From assembly GCA_003219675.1 (NCBI GenBank), contig QHPW01000008.1, positions 4,490-25,609 on the forward strand: a stretch of 21,120 bases of DNA, read 5' to 3'. The notes beneath the pieces are model-generated. The model did not search any database. It worked only from the letters and a program-made list of their open reading frames with translations, and was not told the DNA's origin. This DNA comes from Verrucomicrobiota bacterium. Its GTDB lineage: Bacteria; Verrucomicrobiota; Verrucomicrobiia; Limisphaerales; AV2. The translations under genes and the position numbers were made by a program. This document shows positions 1 to 6,873 of this stretch, piece after piece (within the stretch, counting starts at the first letter, position 1; each line of letters opens with the position of its first letter).

Positions 1-686
1 TAAACGGCGAGGCGTCCGACCTCTTCCGGCTGGCCCCAGCGGCCCAGTGGAATTTTGGAGACGAATTGCCGGTTCAGTTCCGCGTTTTCGAGGATGGGCG
101 CGTTCAGTTCGGTGGCGAACGGGCCGGGACTGATGCCATTGGCGGTGATTTTTTCGGGAGCCAGTTCCAGCGCCAGCGCCCGGGTGAAGCCGAGCAGGCC
201 GGTCTTGCTGGCGCAATAAGCGGTGCGCCCGGCGAGGGCAACGTGGCTCATGATCGAAGTCAGGTTGATGATCCGACCGTAGCCTTGCCCTTTGATATGA
301 GGAATGAAGGAACGGCACATGAGAAAGACGCTGGTGACATTGGTGTCCATCACCTGACGCCACTCCTCGAGGGCGAAATCAGTGACTGGTTTTCGGAGGT
401 TCATGCCGGCGTTGTTGATCAGGATCTGCAGCCCGCCGAATTTTTGAATGATGCCTGTTTCCAGCCGGCGTACTTGCTGCTCGTCCGTCACGTCAGCCTG
501 GAAAGCCTCGGCATCGGTTCCGAGCTTGCGGGCCGCGGCGGCGGTTTCTCTCAATTGATCCAGATTACGCGAGACCAGCGCGAGTTTGACGCCGGCTTCG
601 GCCAGGGCGAGCGCCATCGCTTTGCCGAGTCCTTTGCTGGCGCCGGTAATGACAGCGACCTTTCCCTGGAGCTTTTCTGCACTCAT
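1..686 (-). CDS. SDR-family NAD(P)-dependent oxidoreductase (FabG-like), C-terminus outside window
   Basis: Reading the minus strand from the ATG at 686 gives about 228 residues of a classical short-chain dehydrogenase/reductase before the window edge. Visible landmarks are the N-terminal cofactor motif TGASKGLG (TGxxxGxG, about residues 15-22), NNAG near residue 90, and the catalytic Ser...Tyr-x-x-x-Lys arrangement in TSIMSHVALAGRTAYCASK. After it comes the usual 'GISPGPFATEL' segment and 'IPLGRWGQPEEVGRLAVY'. The family is normally about 250 residues, so only some 20-30 are missing. It is a soluble enzyme that reduces a carbonyl or oxidises an alcohol with NAD(P)H. FabG-type 3-oxoacyl-ACP reductase and gluconate or sugar 5-dehydrogenase are both possible and cannot be separated here. 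It is transcribed away from the dehydrogenase at 1085. Confidence 0.93.
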   Translation of the reverse strand, partial: MSAEKLQGKVAVITGASKGLGKAMALALAEAGVKLALVSRNLDQLRETAAAARKLGTDAEAFQADVTDEQQVRRLETGIIQKFGGLQILINNAGMNLRKPVTDFALEEWRQVMDTNVTSVFLMCRSFIPHIKGQGYGRIINLTSIMSHVALAGRTAYCASKTGLLGFTRALALELAPEKITANGISPGPFATELNAPILENAELNRQFVSKIPLGRWGQPEEVGRLAV

Positions 687-836
687 GATGCCCGCGGTTA
701 TAGCATCCGTCCGGCAATAGGCAAGGCACTCTCAGTGTCGTTCAGAAACCGGTGAACGACGGCAAGGCGGGCGTTCGATTCAGCTCAGTGACCGCGAGCG
801 CGGCGAATGGCGCGGTGACACTGATTGCGTACCGAT

Positions 837-915
837 CGTAGTGGTGGCGGCGGTGCTGCGGCACCGCCGTGCGCCGCGGCAGCGGCGCACCCACCTTAAG
901 CAGATTACGACACTC
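837..915 (-). mobile_element. MITE-like inverted-repeat element, core type A, copy 1
   Basis: About 79 bp, almost all two GC-rich hairpins. It is the reverse complement of the core at 11664-11754 (shared core: GGTGGGTGCGCCGCTGCCGC and onward). The right end still carries the terminal repeat (GATTACGACACT). The left end keeps GTAGTG but has lost several bases next to it. It is flanked by GTACCGAT (829-836) and GTACGGAT (916-923), an 8-bp target duplication with one mismatch. No coding capacity. Confidence 0.72.
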
Positions 916-923
916 GTACGGAT

Positions 924-1030
924 GGGAGTGCCTTAATTTGGTTGTAGCGGCGGTCTGTGACCGCCGAAAACGGCTCTCATAGAGCGCCGTTACAGTTTAG
1001 ATTTGAAATTAAGGCAATTAAGGCACTACC
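924..1030 (-). mobile_element. MITE-like inverted-repeat element, core type B, copy 1
   Basis: This 107-bp element starts GGGAGTGCCTTAATTT and ends AATTAAGGCACTACC, so its ends are inverted copies. The core is a hairpin built on GTAGCGGCGGTCTGTGA. It is exactly flanked by the 8-bp direct repeat GTACGGAT at 916-923 and 1031-1038, a perfect target-site duplication. The left copy is also the right flank of the type A element at 837-915. The sequence AATTAAGGC is repeated twice near the right end. The core is the reverse complement of that at 11763-11860. Confidence 0.8.
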
Positions 1031-1084
1031 GTACGGATATCCAGCTTGACCCGGTCGGAGCCGGCTTGTAATCATTGCAGTTCT

Positions 1085-2713
1085 ATGCCAACGCGTCTTA
1101 CACCCGCTCTTCGTGTGGTCACGGTGTCCGTGCTGTTCCTTTTGGGCGTCCAGGGCGTTCAAACCGCGCCCATTGCCATCAATACGAATCTTGTAATCCG
1201 TCTCATTATGACGACGACGAACAGCAGCGGCGCAGACTCCATTCGCATCGCAAAGGATCCGCGGAACGATCAGCTCTACTATCTGAAATACAATGGCGAC
1301 ATCTACCAGATCAGCTTGAAGCCGGGCAGCGGCACGTCGACGAGCGCCAGAGTTTACAGTTCAGCCGACCACGGCATCACGGACAGCGCTCAAGGCATGG
1401 CGATCGGTTCCGACGGGACGATTTACATCGTTGGCGACGACTCGACGAACAGCGACAACAGCACCTTCGCGCGAATCATGAAGGGCGTGCCGGACGGCAG
1501 CGGGGGACGCACGTGGTCATTGCTGGCCAAGACGGAGCCCTACCCGCGCAGCAAGACGGCCTTCGATCACGTTTTCAACGGCATCATTGCCAGTCCCGAC
1601 GGCCAATACGTTTACGTCAACAGCGGTTCGCGCACTGACCATGGGGAGGTGCAGTCGGTTGGAGGCGTCTTTCCCAACACCAGGGAAGTGGCATTAACGG
1701 CGAAAATTTTCCGACTGCCGGCCAACGGTTCCGATTTGTTCCTGCCCAATGACGTGGATGCGCTGCGCGACGCTGGATACATTTTTGCCGAAGGCACCCG
1801 CAACTCGTTTGATTTTGCATTTGCGCCGAACGGGGATTTGTTCGCCACCGAGAACGGACCGGACCGCGACATGTCCGAGGAATTGAACTGGCTGCGGCCG
1901 GGATTGCACTATGGCTTTCCATGGCGCATCGGTGGCGCGGACAATCCGCAGCAATTTCCGAATTACGACCCGAACAGCGATTTGCTGCTCGATCCGCGTT
2001 TCACCGCGGTTCGGCACGGCTACTTTTACAACGACCCGACCTTCCCGCCCCCGCCCACCAATTTCGCCGAGCCGGTCATCAACCTTGGGCCGGACGCGGA
2101 CAGCTATCGCGATCCGACGGACGGTTCGATCAAAGATGCCTCCAGCCTGGGCCAAACGCTGAGCACGTTTACGGCGCATCGGTCGCCGCTCGGTCTGGTT
2201 TTCGACACGGCGGGTGCGATGGCGGCGCCGTTTCAATTCCACGGGTTCATGTTGAGCTGGACGCAAGGAGACCCCAACGGCACGAATGTGGACGGGCCAT
2301 TCAGAGATGCGAGCGAGGACCTGGTTGATCTGGAGTTGACGAAACTGGGCAACACGAATTATCAGGCGCGAGTGACACGAATTGTCGGGGGTTTTTCCAA
2401 CCCGATCGATGCCGAGATCATCCGGGACAAGGTTTACGTCATCGAAAACAGTGGCGACCAGGGCATCTGGGAAATCACCTTTCCGGCGGCGCCGGCGCCG
2501 CTCACGCTCGGGGCGCCTGCGTGGCTGACCGACGGCTCGTTTCGCTTCACCGTGAGCGGCGCGGCGGGACAGAGTTACGAGATTCGCGCTTCCGCTGATC
2601 TGCTCGATTGGTTCCCGCTCACCAATCTGGTGGCGACAAACGGCCCGTTTCAGTTTGTGGATCCGTCCGCGACGAATTATTTGCGCCGGTTCTATCGCGC
2701 CGTGCAGCCGTGA
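1085..2713 (+). CDS. Secreted PQQ-type glucose/sorbosone dehydrogenase-like beta-propeller protein
   Basis: This is a 542-residue protein. ATG 1085 is preferred over an upstream TTG at 1046 because it begins directly with a signal peptide (MPTRLTPALRVVTVSVLFLL, cleavage near VQTA), though no strong ribosome site is visible. The body resembles the glucose/sorbosone dehydrogenase propeller: 'NGIIASPDGQYVYVNSGS' around residues 165-182, then 'NGDLFATENGPDRD', 'EELNWLRPGLHYGFPW' around 249-280, matching the family's GP..D.ELN...G..YG.P pattern. Family members oxidise sugars with PQQ in the periplasm; activity and substrate here are inferred. The last 70 residues form a separate module (SYEIRASADLLDW ... 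RRFYRAVQP) also seen in other secreted proteins of this window. It appears to stand alone, 181 bp before purN. Confidence 0.85.
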   Translation: MPTRLTPALRVVTVSVLFLLGVQGVQTAPIAINTNLVIRLIMTTTNSSGADSIRIAKDPRNDQLYYLKYNGDIYQISLKPGSGTSTSARVYSSADHGITDSAQGMAIGSDGTIYIVGDDSTNSDNSTFARIMKGVPDGSGGRTWSLLAKTEPYPRSKTAFDHVFNGIIASPDGQYVYVNSGSRTDHGEVQSVGGVFPNTREVALTAKIFRLPANGSDLFLPNDVDALRDAGYIFAEGTRNSFDFAFAPNGDLFATENGPDRDMSEELNWLRPGLHYGFPWRIGGADNPQQFPNYDPNSDLLLDPRFTAVRHGYFYNDPTFPPPPTNFAEPVINLGPDADSYRDPTDGSIKDASSLGQTLSTFTAHRSPLGLVFDTAGAMAAPFQFHGFMLSWTQGDPNGTNVDGPFRDASEDLVDLELTKLGNTNYQARVTRIVGGFSNPIDAEIIRDKVYVIENSGDQGIWEITFPAAPAPLTLGAPAWLTDGSFRFTVSGAAGQSYEIRASADLLDWFPLTNLVATNGPFQFVDPSATNYLRRFYRAVQP

Positions 2714-2894
2714 CCGGGAGCAATTCCGAATCCCGGAAGACGAAATCGGAAGCAAGTCCAAAGACACGGCGAACAGGGTGCCGTCCGCCGTCGGATGTCC
2801 CGGTGCTTTCGAGCTTCAAGGATTTTCATTCGAATTTCGCGAAGCGCCGGCTTTGTCCTTGTGCCGGACCGGTGCTCTGTTAGTAAAGGCGGCC

Positions 2895-3533
2895 ATGGGC
2901 GAACGGGAACAATTCCGGCTGGGCATTCTCGGTTCGGGCAAAGGCTCGAACCTGGCAGCCATCGCGGATGCGTGTGAGGCCCGCGAGGTGCCGGCGGAAG
3001 TGGCCATTGTGATCAGTGACCTGCCCGGCGCCGGAATTCTGGCGCGGGCGAGGGAGCGGGGCCTCCGCGCCGAGTCCATTCCGCCGGGGAAGTACCGCAC
3101 CAAACTTGACGAAGAAGCCGAGCGCACTTACATCGCCGCGTTGCAGGGGGCGCGGGTTGATTGGGTCGTGCTTGCCGGGTTCATGCGGATTTTAAAGGGT
3201 GATTTTCTCCGTGCTTTTGAGCGCCGAGTCGTCAACATTCACCCCGCGTTGCTGCCCTCGTTTCCCGGACTCGAAGCCTGGAAACAGGCGTTCGATTACG
3301 GCGTAAAAGTCACCGGCTGCACCGTGCATCTGGTGGACCAGGGCATTGACACCGGGCCGATCCTCGCTCAGCAAACGGTGCCGGTGCTGGATGGGGATAC
3401 GCCGGCGACGTTGCACCAACGGATTCAAGCGGCGGAACGGGTGTTGTATCCGGCGACGATTGCGGCGTTGCTGCGCGGAGAGATTCTGGTGCAGGGGAAT
3501 CGAGCGCTTCGGGCGTCGCCGAAGACCCGATGA
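2895..3533 (+). CDS. purN: Phosphoribosylglycinamide formyltransferase (GART)
   Basis: This 212-residue cytosolic enzyme of de novo purine synthesis transfers the formyl group of 10-formyl-THF to GAR. The start at ATG 2895 gives the expected N-terminus (EQFRLGILGSGKGSNLAAI, with the GSGKGSN phosphate loop) and has AAAGG five bases upstream. The open frame extends further 5', but that part has no family similarity. Catalytic landmarks are Asn and His in VVNIHPALLPSFPG, and the Asp in the C-terminal HLVDQGIDTGPILAQ segment. The length is typical. It is 19 bp upstream of hisG in the same direction, suggesting co-transcription of nucleotide and histidine biosynthesis genes, which share phosphoribosyl precursors. 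Confidence 0.96.
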   Translation: MGEREQFRLGILGSGKGSNLAAIADACEAREVPAEVAIVISDLPGAGILARARERGLRAESIPPGKYRTKLDEEAERTYIAALQGARVDWVVLAGFMRILKGDFLRAFERRVVNIHPALLPSFPGLEAWKQAFDYGVKVTGCTVHLVDQGIDTGPILAQQTVPVLDGDTPATLHQRIQAAERVLYPATIAALLRGEILVQGNRALRASPKTR

Positions 3534-3552
3534 AGCAGCGGAAGAAAAAGGC

Positions 3553-4437
3553 ATGAAGAAGAATAAACCCGTTTTGAAGCTGGGTTTGCCCAAAGGCAGT
3601 TTGGAACAGGCCGCCCTGGAAAAGATGGCGAAGGCGGGATACCACATTTCCGTTGGCGCCCGCTCTTACGTTCCTTATGTGGACGATGATGAACTGGAGA
3701 TTCGCCTGATACGCGCGCAGGAGGTCAGCCGTTATGTCGAGCACGGCTATCTGGATTGCGGCATCACCGGCCACGATTGGATTCAGGAGAACGGCTCAAA
3801 CGTCCACGAGGTGGCAGAACTCTTGTTCAGCAAAGCCACCCGACAACCGGCGCGGTGGGTGTTGGCCGTGCCGGAGAGTTCACCGGTAAAGTCGGTGAAG
3901 GATCTCGAGGGCAAACGCGTCGCCACGGAGGTCGTCAATTTGACAAAAAAATATCTGCGGAAACATGGCGTGAAGGCCGAGGTGGAGTTCTCCTGGGGCG
4001 CAACCGAGGTGAAGGCGCACGAACTGGTGGACGCGATTGTGGAAATCACCGAGACCGGTTCGTCGTTACGGGCCAACAAACTGCGCATCATTGACACGCT
4101 GCTGGTTTCCACGCCGCGGTTGATTGCGAACCATGCCGCGTGGAAGCAGCAGTGGAAAGCGCAGAAGATCGAGACCCTGGCGTTGTTATTGCAAGGCGCG
4201 CTGGAGGCGGAAGCGAAAGTCGGGTTGAAAATGAACATCGCGCAAAGGAACCTGGCAAAGTTGTTGAAAAGTTTGCCCGCCTTGCGTAATCCAACCATAT
4301 CGAATCTGAGCCAGGACGGCTGGGTGGCGGTGGAAACGATCATTGACGAGCACATTGTCCGGGAGTTGATACCGCAATTGAAGGCCGCGGGAGCGGAGGG
4401 AATCATTGAATATCCGCTCAATAAAGTAGTTTACTGA
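3553..4437 (+). CDS. hisG: ATP phosphoribosyltransferase, long form
   Basis: This 294-residue enzyme catalyses the first, committed step of histidine biosynthesis (ATP + PRPP to phosphoribosyl-ATP). The N-terminus KLGLPKGSLEQAAL is typical. The PRPP-binding region is 'IVEITETGSSLRANKLRIID' around residues 160-180. The C-terminal 75 or so residues (NPTISNLSQDGWVAVETI ... AEGIIEYPLNKVVY) are the regulatory HisG_C domain, so this is the long, hexameric, histidine-inhibited form that does not need HisZ. ATG 3553 has an AAGG-rich stretch just upstream and lies 19 bp after purN. The mini-protein follows after 15 bp. No other his gene is present. Confidence 0.96.
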   Translation: MKKNKPVLKLGLPKGSLEQAALEKMAKAGYHISVGARSYVPYVDDDELEIRLIRAQEVSRYVEHGYLDCGITGHDWIQENGSNVHEVAELLFSKATRQPARWVLAVPESSPVKSVKDLEGKRVATEVVNLTKKYLRKHGVKAEVEFSWGATEVKAHELVDAIVEITETGSSLRANKLRIIDTLLVSTPRLIANHAAWKQQWKAQKIETLALLLQGALEAEAKVGLKMNIAQRNLAKLLKSLPALRNPTISNLSQDGWVAVETIIDEHIVRELIPQLKAAGAEGIIEYPLNKVVY

Positions 4438-4452
4438 ACAGCAACCAAAACT

Positions 4453-4554
4453 ATGGGATCACTGAAAAAGCGCCGGAAAGCCAAAATCAACAAACACAAA
4501 CGACGCAAGAAGCTGCGCTTGCATCGTCACAAGAAGCGCACCTGGCAGCAGTAG
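4453..4554 (+). CDS. 33-aa basic protein, AURKAIP1/COX24 (mS38-like) family
   Basis: The small frame ATG 4453 to TAG 4552-4554 reads MGSLKKRRKAKINKHKRRKK, then LRLHRHKKRTWQQ. It is extremely basic (Lys, Arg and His make up most residues) with no acidic residue. The KKRRK.KINKHKRRK pattern is what I recall for the short bacterial proteins annotated as AURKAIP1/COX24-domain, related to mitochondrial ribosomal protein mS38, common in Bacteroidota and Verrucomicrobiota. A role in the small ribosomal subunit is inferred from that family. It starts 15 bp after hisG and is followed by a hairpin, so it is probably the last gene of the purN-hisG unit. No clear Shine-Dalgarno is visible. Automated callers often miss genes of this length. 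Confidence 0.78.
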   Translation: MGSLKKRRKAKINKHKRRKKLRLHRHKKRTWQQ

Positions 4555-4596
4555 GTTGCCGCCGCTGCAAAACAGTGCTAACAGTTCGCGTGAGGC

Positions 4597-4626
4597 CAGT
4601 CCCGCTCCGGCGGGACTGCGCTTTTG
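4597..4626 (+). terminator. Probable intrinsic terminator after the purN-hisG-mini-protein cluster
   Basis: A 9-bp perfect stem CAGTCCCGC/GCGGGACTG (4597-4605 and 4610-4618) closes a TCCG tetraloop and is followed by GCGCTTTT. The short T tract is weak but correctly placed, 43 bp after the mini-protein stop and before the TPR gene. Confidence 0.6.
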
Positions 4627-4649
4627 AGGCGTCGGCGCTTTTGCAGCCA

Positions 4650-6173
4650 ATGAATCACTATCTTCATCGAGCGGTTGTCGTCGCGATACTGGGCGGAGCC
4701 CTGTTGTCCGGTTGCGCCACCGGGCCGCGCGCGGAAAAGAATCCCGCTCCGCCTGCCGAAAACGCGGTCGAAAGAAAATCCGCCAAACCTGCCAACCCGG
4801 AGGAGGAAGGAGCGCTCGATCGCCGCGTCAGGGCCATCGCGCATTTCGCGGCCGGCATCAGTGCCGAGTTGAACGACGACGACGATGCCGCGCAGGAGCA
4901 TTATCTGAAATCCGCCGCGGCCGATCCGGGCCACGAAGTCCTGGTTCTGGAGCTTGCCCGGCGCCTGCTGCAGAACAAGCAGCTTGTCAAGGCAATCGAT
5001 CTGCTGACCAAAGCGACCGCCGCGCCGCGCGCGTCCGGGAAGATGTTCGCGTGGCTGGGCCTGGCTTATGCCGAGGCCGGGAAGACGGACCAGGCGATCA
5101 AGGCCGATTTGGACGCGATAAGCAGGTCTCCCGAGCTGCTCATGGGATATCGCAATTTGTTTATGATTTACCAGGAGAACCGTCAACCCGAGGCGGCGCT
5201 CAAAGTGTTGGGTGACGCAGCCGACCGGTCGTCCGACGACCCGCAGTACTGGGTCGAGCTGGGCGAGCTTTATGCCAGCTATAATCAGCTTCACCCGGAC
5301 GAAAGCCAGTCCGTCAAACCCAAAGTCGTCTCGGTGCTGGACCGGGCGGCGGGCCTGAAACCGCAGGATCTGCTGGTGATGCAAAAGCTGGCTGACGGCT
5401 ATAAATTGATGGGAGAATTTTCCCGGGCCGAGGAATTTTACCTGCAGTTGCTCGATCGTTTGCCGGCGCTGCCGGGCACGCGCGAGAAGCTGGCCGACAT
5501 TTATCTGCGCACCGGGAAAAAGGACAAAGCGGCGGAACAGCTCGAAGCCATTTCGCGCGACAACCCGCGCAACGAACAGGCCTATTACTATCTGGGGAAC
5601 ATCGCCTCTCAGGAAAAAAGGTTTACCGATGCCGCAGAATACTTCGAACAGGCGCTGAAGCTGAAGCCGGAGTTTGAACCGGTTTACTACCGGTTGGCCG
5701 AATTAAAAATCAACTTGAACAAACCTCAGGAGGCACTGGAACTTCTGGACAAGGCCCGCGCGAGATTCAAGCAGAACTTCCTGCTGGAATTCCTGACCGC
5801 CGCCGCCCATGCCAGGTCCCGGAAATACGGCGAAGCGGTCAAACATTTCACCGAAGCGGAAGTGATCGCGAAGGCCAACGAGCCGGACAGCCTGACGTAC
5901 ATTTTTTATTTTCAGTTCGGCTCGGCGCTGGAGCGCCACGGCGGCTACGCGGAAGCCGAGAAATATTTCCGCAAATGCCTCGAACTGTCGCCGAACTCCG
6001 CCGAAGCGATGAATTATCTGGGTTATATGTGGGCCGATCGCGGGGAGAACCTGGAGGAGGCCAGGAGCCTGATTGAAAAAGCCGTGGAACAGGAGCCGAA
6101 GAACGCGGCTTATCTCGACAGCATGGGCTGGGTGCTGTTCAAGCTCAAACAGCCGCGATTTACGCCCGATTGA
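4650..6173 (+). CDS. TPR-repeat lipoprotein, C-terminus altered by a frameshifting deletion
   Basis: This 507-residue product starts at ATG 4650. That start yields a lipoprotein signal (HRAVVVAILGGALLSGCATG, Cys about residue 23), whereas the longer open frame upstream overlaps the terminator hairpin. After a charged, proline-rich linker, the chain is a run of tetratricopeptide repeats (for example LAYAEAGKTDQAIKADLDAI, YYLGNIASQEKRFTDAAEYF, ALERHGGYAEAEKYFRKCLE). Such proteins scaffold complexes at the inner face of the outer membrane; partners are unknown. The end is odd. After 'YLDSMGWVLFKLKQPR' homologues normally continue with another TPR, but here the frame reads FTPD and stops. The missing repeat's tail appears in another frame at 6158-6286. 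Most of the protein is intact and may function. Confidence 0.85.
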   Translation: MNHYLHRAVVVAILGGALLSGCATGPRAEKNPAPPAENAVERKSAKPANPEEEGALDRRVRAIAHFAAGISAELNDDDDAAQEHYLKSAAADPGHEVLVLELARRLLQNKQLVKAIDLLTKATAAPRASGKMFAWLGLAYAEAGKTDQAIKADLDAISRSPELLMGYRNLFMIYQENRQPEAALKVLGDAADRSSDDPQYWVELGELYASYNQLHPDESQSVKPKVVSVLDRAAGLKPQDLLVMQKLADGYKLMGEFSRAEEFYLQLLDRLPALPGTREKLADIYLRTGKKDKAAEQLEAISRDNPRNEQAYYYLGNIASQEKRFTDAAEYFEQALKLKPEFEPVYYRLAELKINLNKPQEALELLDKARARFKQNFLLEFLTAAAHARSRKYGEAVKHFTEAEVIAKANEPDSLTYIFYFQFGSALERHGGYAEAEKYFRKCLELSPNSAEAMNYLGYMWADRGENLEEARSLIEKAVEQEPKNAAYLDSMGWVLFKLKQPRFTPD

Positions 6174-6286
6174 AGGCCTTCGACAAAGCGCGCGACGCGT
6201 GGCGCCGGTCGATCGAACTGGAGCCGAACGACCAGGTCAAAAAGAAGCTCGAAATCACTCCTGCCGGAACAGGGCCGGCAGAGTAA
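6158..6286 (+). pseudogene. Out-of-frame C-terminal remnant of the TPR lipoprotein
   Basis: In the frame two positions off the main gene, 6158-6286 reads IYARLKAFDKARDAWRRSIE, then LEPNDQVKKKLEITPAGTGPAE and TAA (6284-6286). This is a textbook last TPR helix pair and the expected end of the upstream gene. The stop lies 3 bp before the DUF2203 start, which is what a coupled intact gene would show. The join with the upstream frame lies near 6156-6160. Compared with the usual '...LGWVLFKL.QP.EAL...LYDHLGD.Y..L...' architecture, about 25-28 residues appear to be missing (inference from family pattern). Confidence 0.75.
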
Positions 6287-6289
6287 CGC

Positions 6290-6673
6290 ATGGATTATCA
6301 ATTCAAGAAGCATTACACCCGTGACGAAGCGCGGGTGCTATTGCCGCAAATCCGGCGGTGGTTGAAAGAACTTTCCGAGTTGCGCCGGCAACTCAACAAG
6401 TGCGAGCAGCGGCTGGCCCGCCTCCTCTCTGCCGGCCACGATGCGGGCGGTAAAACGGTCAACCAATGGGCTGGAACCCTGGCTGATATCAAAGAGACCC
6501 TGGGCGAATTTCAGAAACGGGAGATTCAAATCAAAGACCTCGAACGGGGCCTGCTTGATTTTCCGGCCATCCTCGGCGGCCAGGAAGTTTTTCTCTGCTG
6601 GGAACAGGACGAGGAGGACATCGAGTTCTGGCACGATCTGCATTCCGGCTACGCCGGGCGTGAGCGGCTCTAG
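6290..6673 (+). CDS. DUF2203 family protein
   Basis: This 127-residue protein matches the DUF2203 pattern as I remember it: an N-terminal 'YTRDEARVLLPQIRRWLKEL', a central helical, coiled-coil-like stretch (residues 20-85), then IQIKDLERGLLDFPAILGG and the C-terminal 'EVFLCWEQDEEDIEFWHDLH' followed by SGYAGRERL. The conserved tail (LCW ... FWHD..SG.AGR) is distinctive. Function is unknown and it has no signal peptide, so it should be cytosolic. Its ATG lies 3 bp after the stop of the TPR remnant, suggesting translational coupling with the TPR gene before that gene was damaged. Confidence 0.85.
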   Translation: MDYQFKKHYTRDEARVLLPQIRRWLKELSELRRQLNKCEQRLARLLSAGHDAGGKTVNQWAGTLADIKETLGEFQKREIQIKDLERGLLDFPAILGGQEVFLCWEQDEEDIEFWHDLHSGYAGRERL

Positions 6674-6737
6674 TGTGCTGTAGTGCCGTACCTAACGCGT
6701 CTTTACAACGACACCGACCAAGCTGGAAACCGCAGCG

Positions 6738-6798
6738 CCCCTCACCCTGCCCTCTCCCCATCGGATGGGGAGAGGGTGGCCGAAGGCCGGGTGAGGGG
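6738..6798. terminator. Palindromic repeat between convergent genes, possible bidirectional terminator
   Basis: This 61-bp element begins CCCCTCACCC and ends GGGTGAGGGG. Inside it is a perfect 13-bp stem CCCTCTCCCCATC/GATGGGGAGAGGG (6750-6776) and a smaller GGCC-GAA-GGCC hairpin. The CCCTCACCC/CCCTCTCCCC form is a sequence type I know as a dispersed repeat in many genomes. It lies between the 3' ends of the genes at 6673 (+) and 6874 (-), so it could stop transcription from both sides. There is no T tract, so termination is inference. Confidence 0.55.
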
Positions 6799-6873
6799 AA
6801 AGCGGAGTGTTGGCATTGTACGTATGGGTATTTCTGTGACGTGACCCTCGAAACGCATTGGAGCGCGTGCGCG

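Noticed and set aside
66..755. 229-residue plus-strand open frame
   Set aside because: It is antisense to the SDR gene, whose cofactor and catalytic motifs are unmistakable on the minus strand; the plus-strand reading has no family pattern.
1694..2767. 357-residue minus-strand open frame
   Set aside because: It lies opposite the dehydrogenase-like gene and is Arg-rich, the typical shadow of a high-GC coding region.
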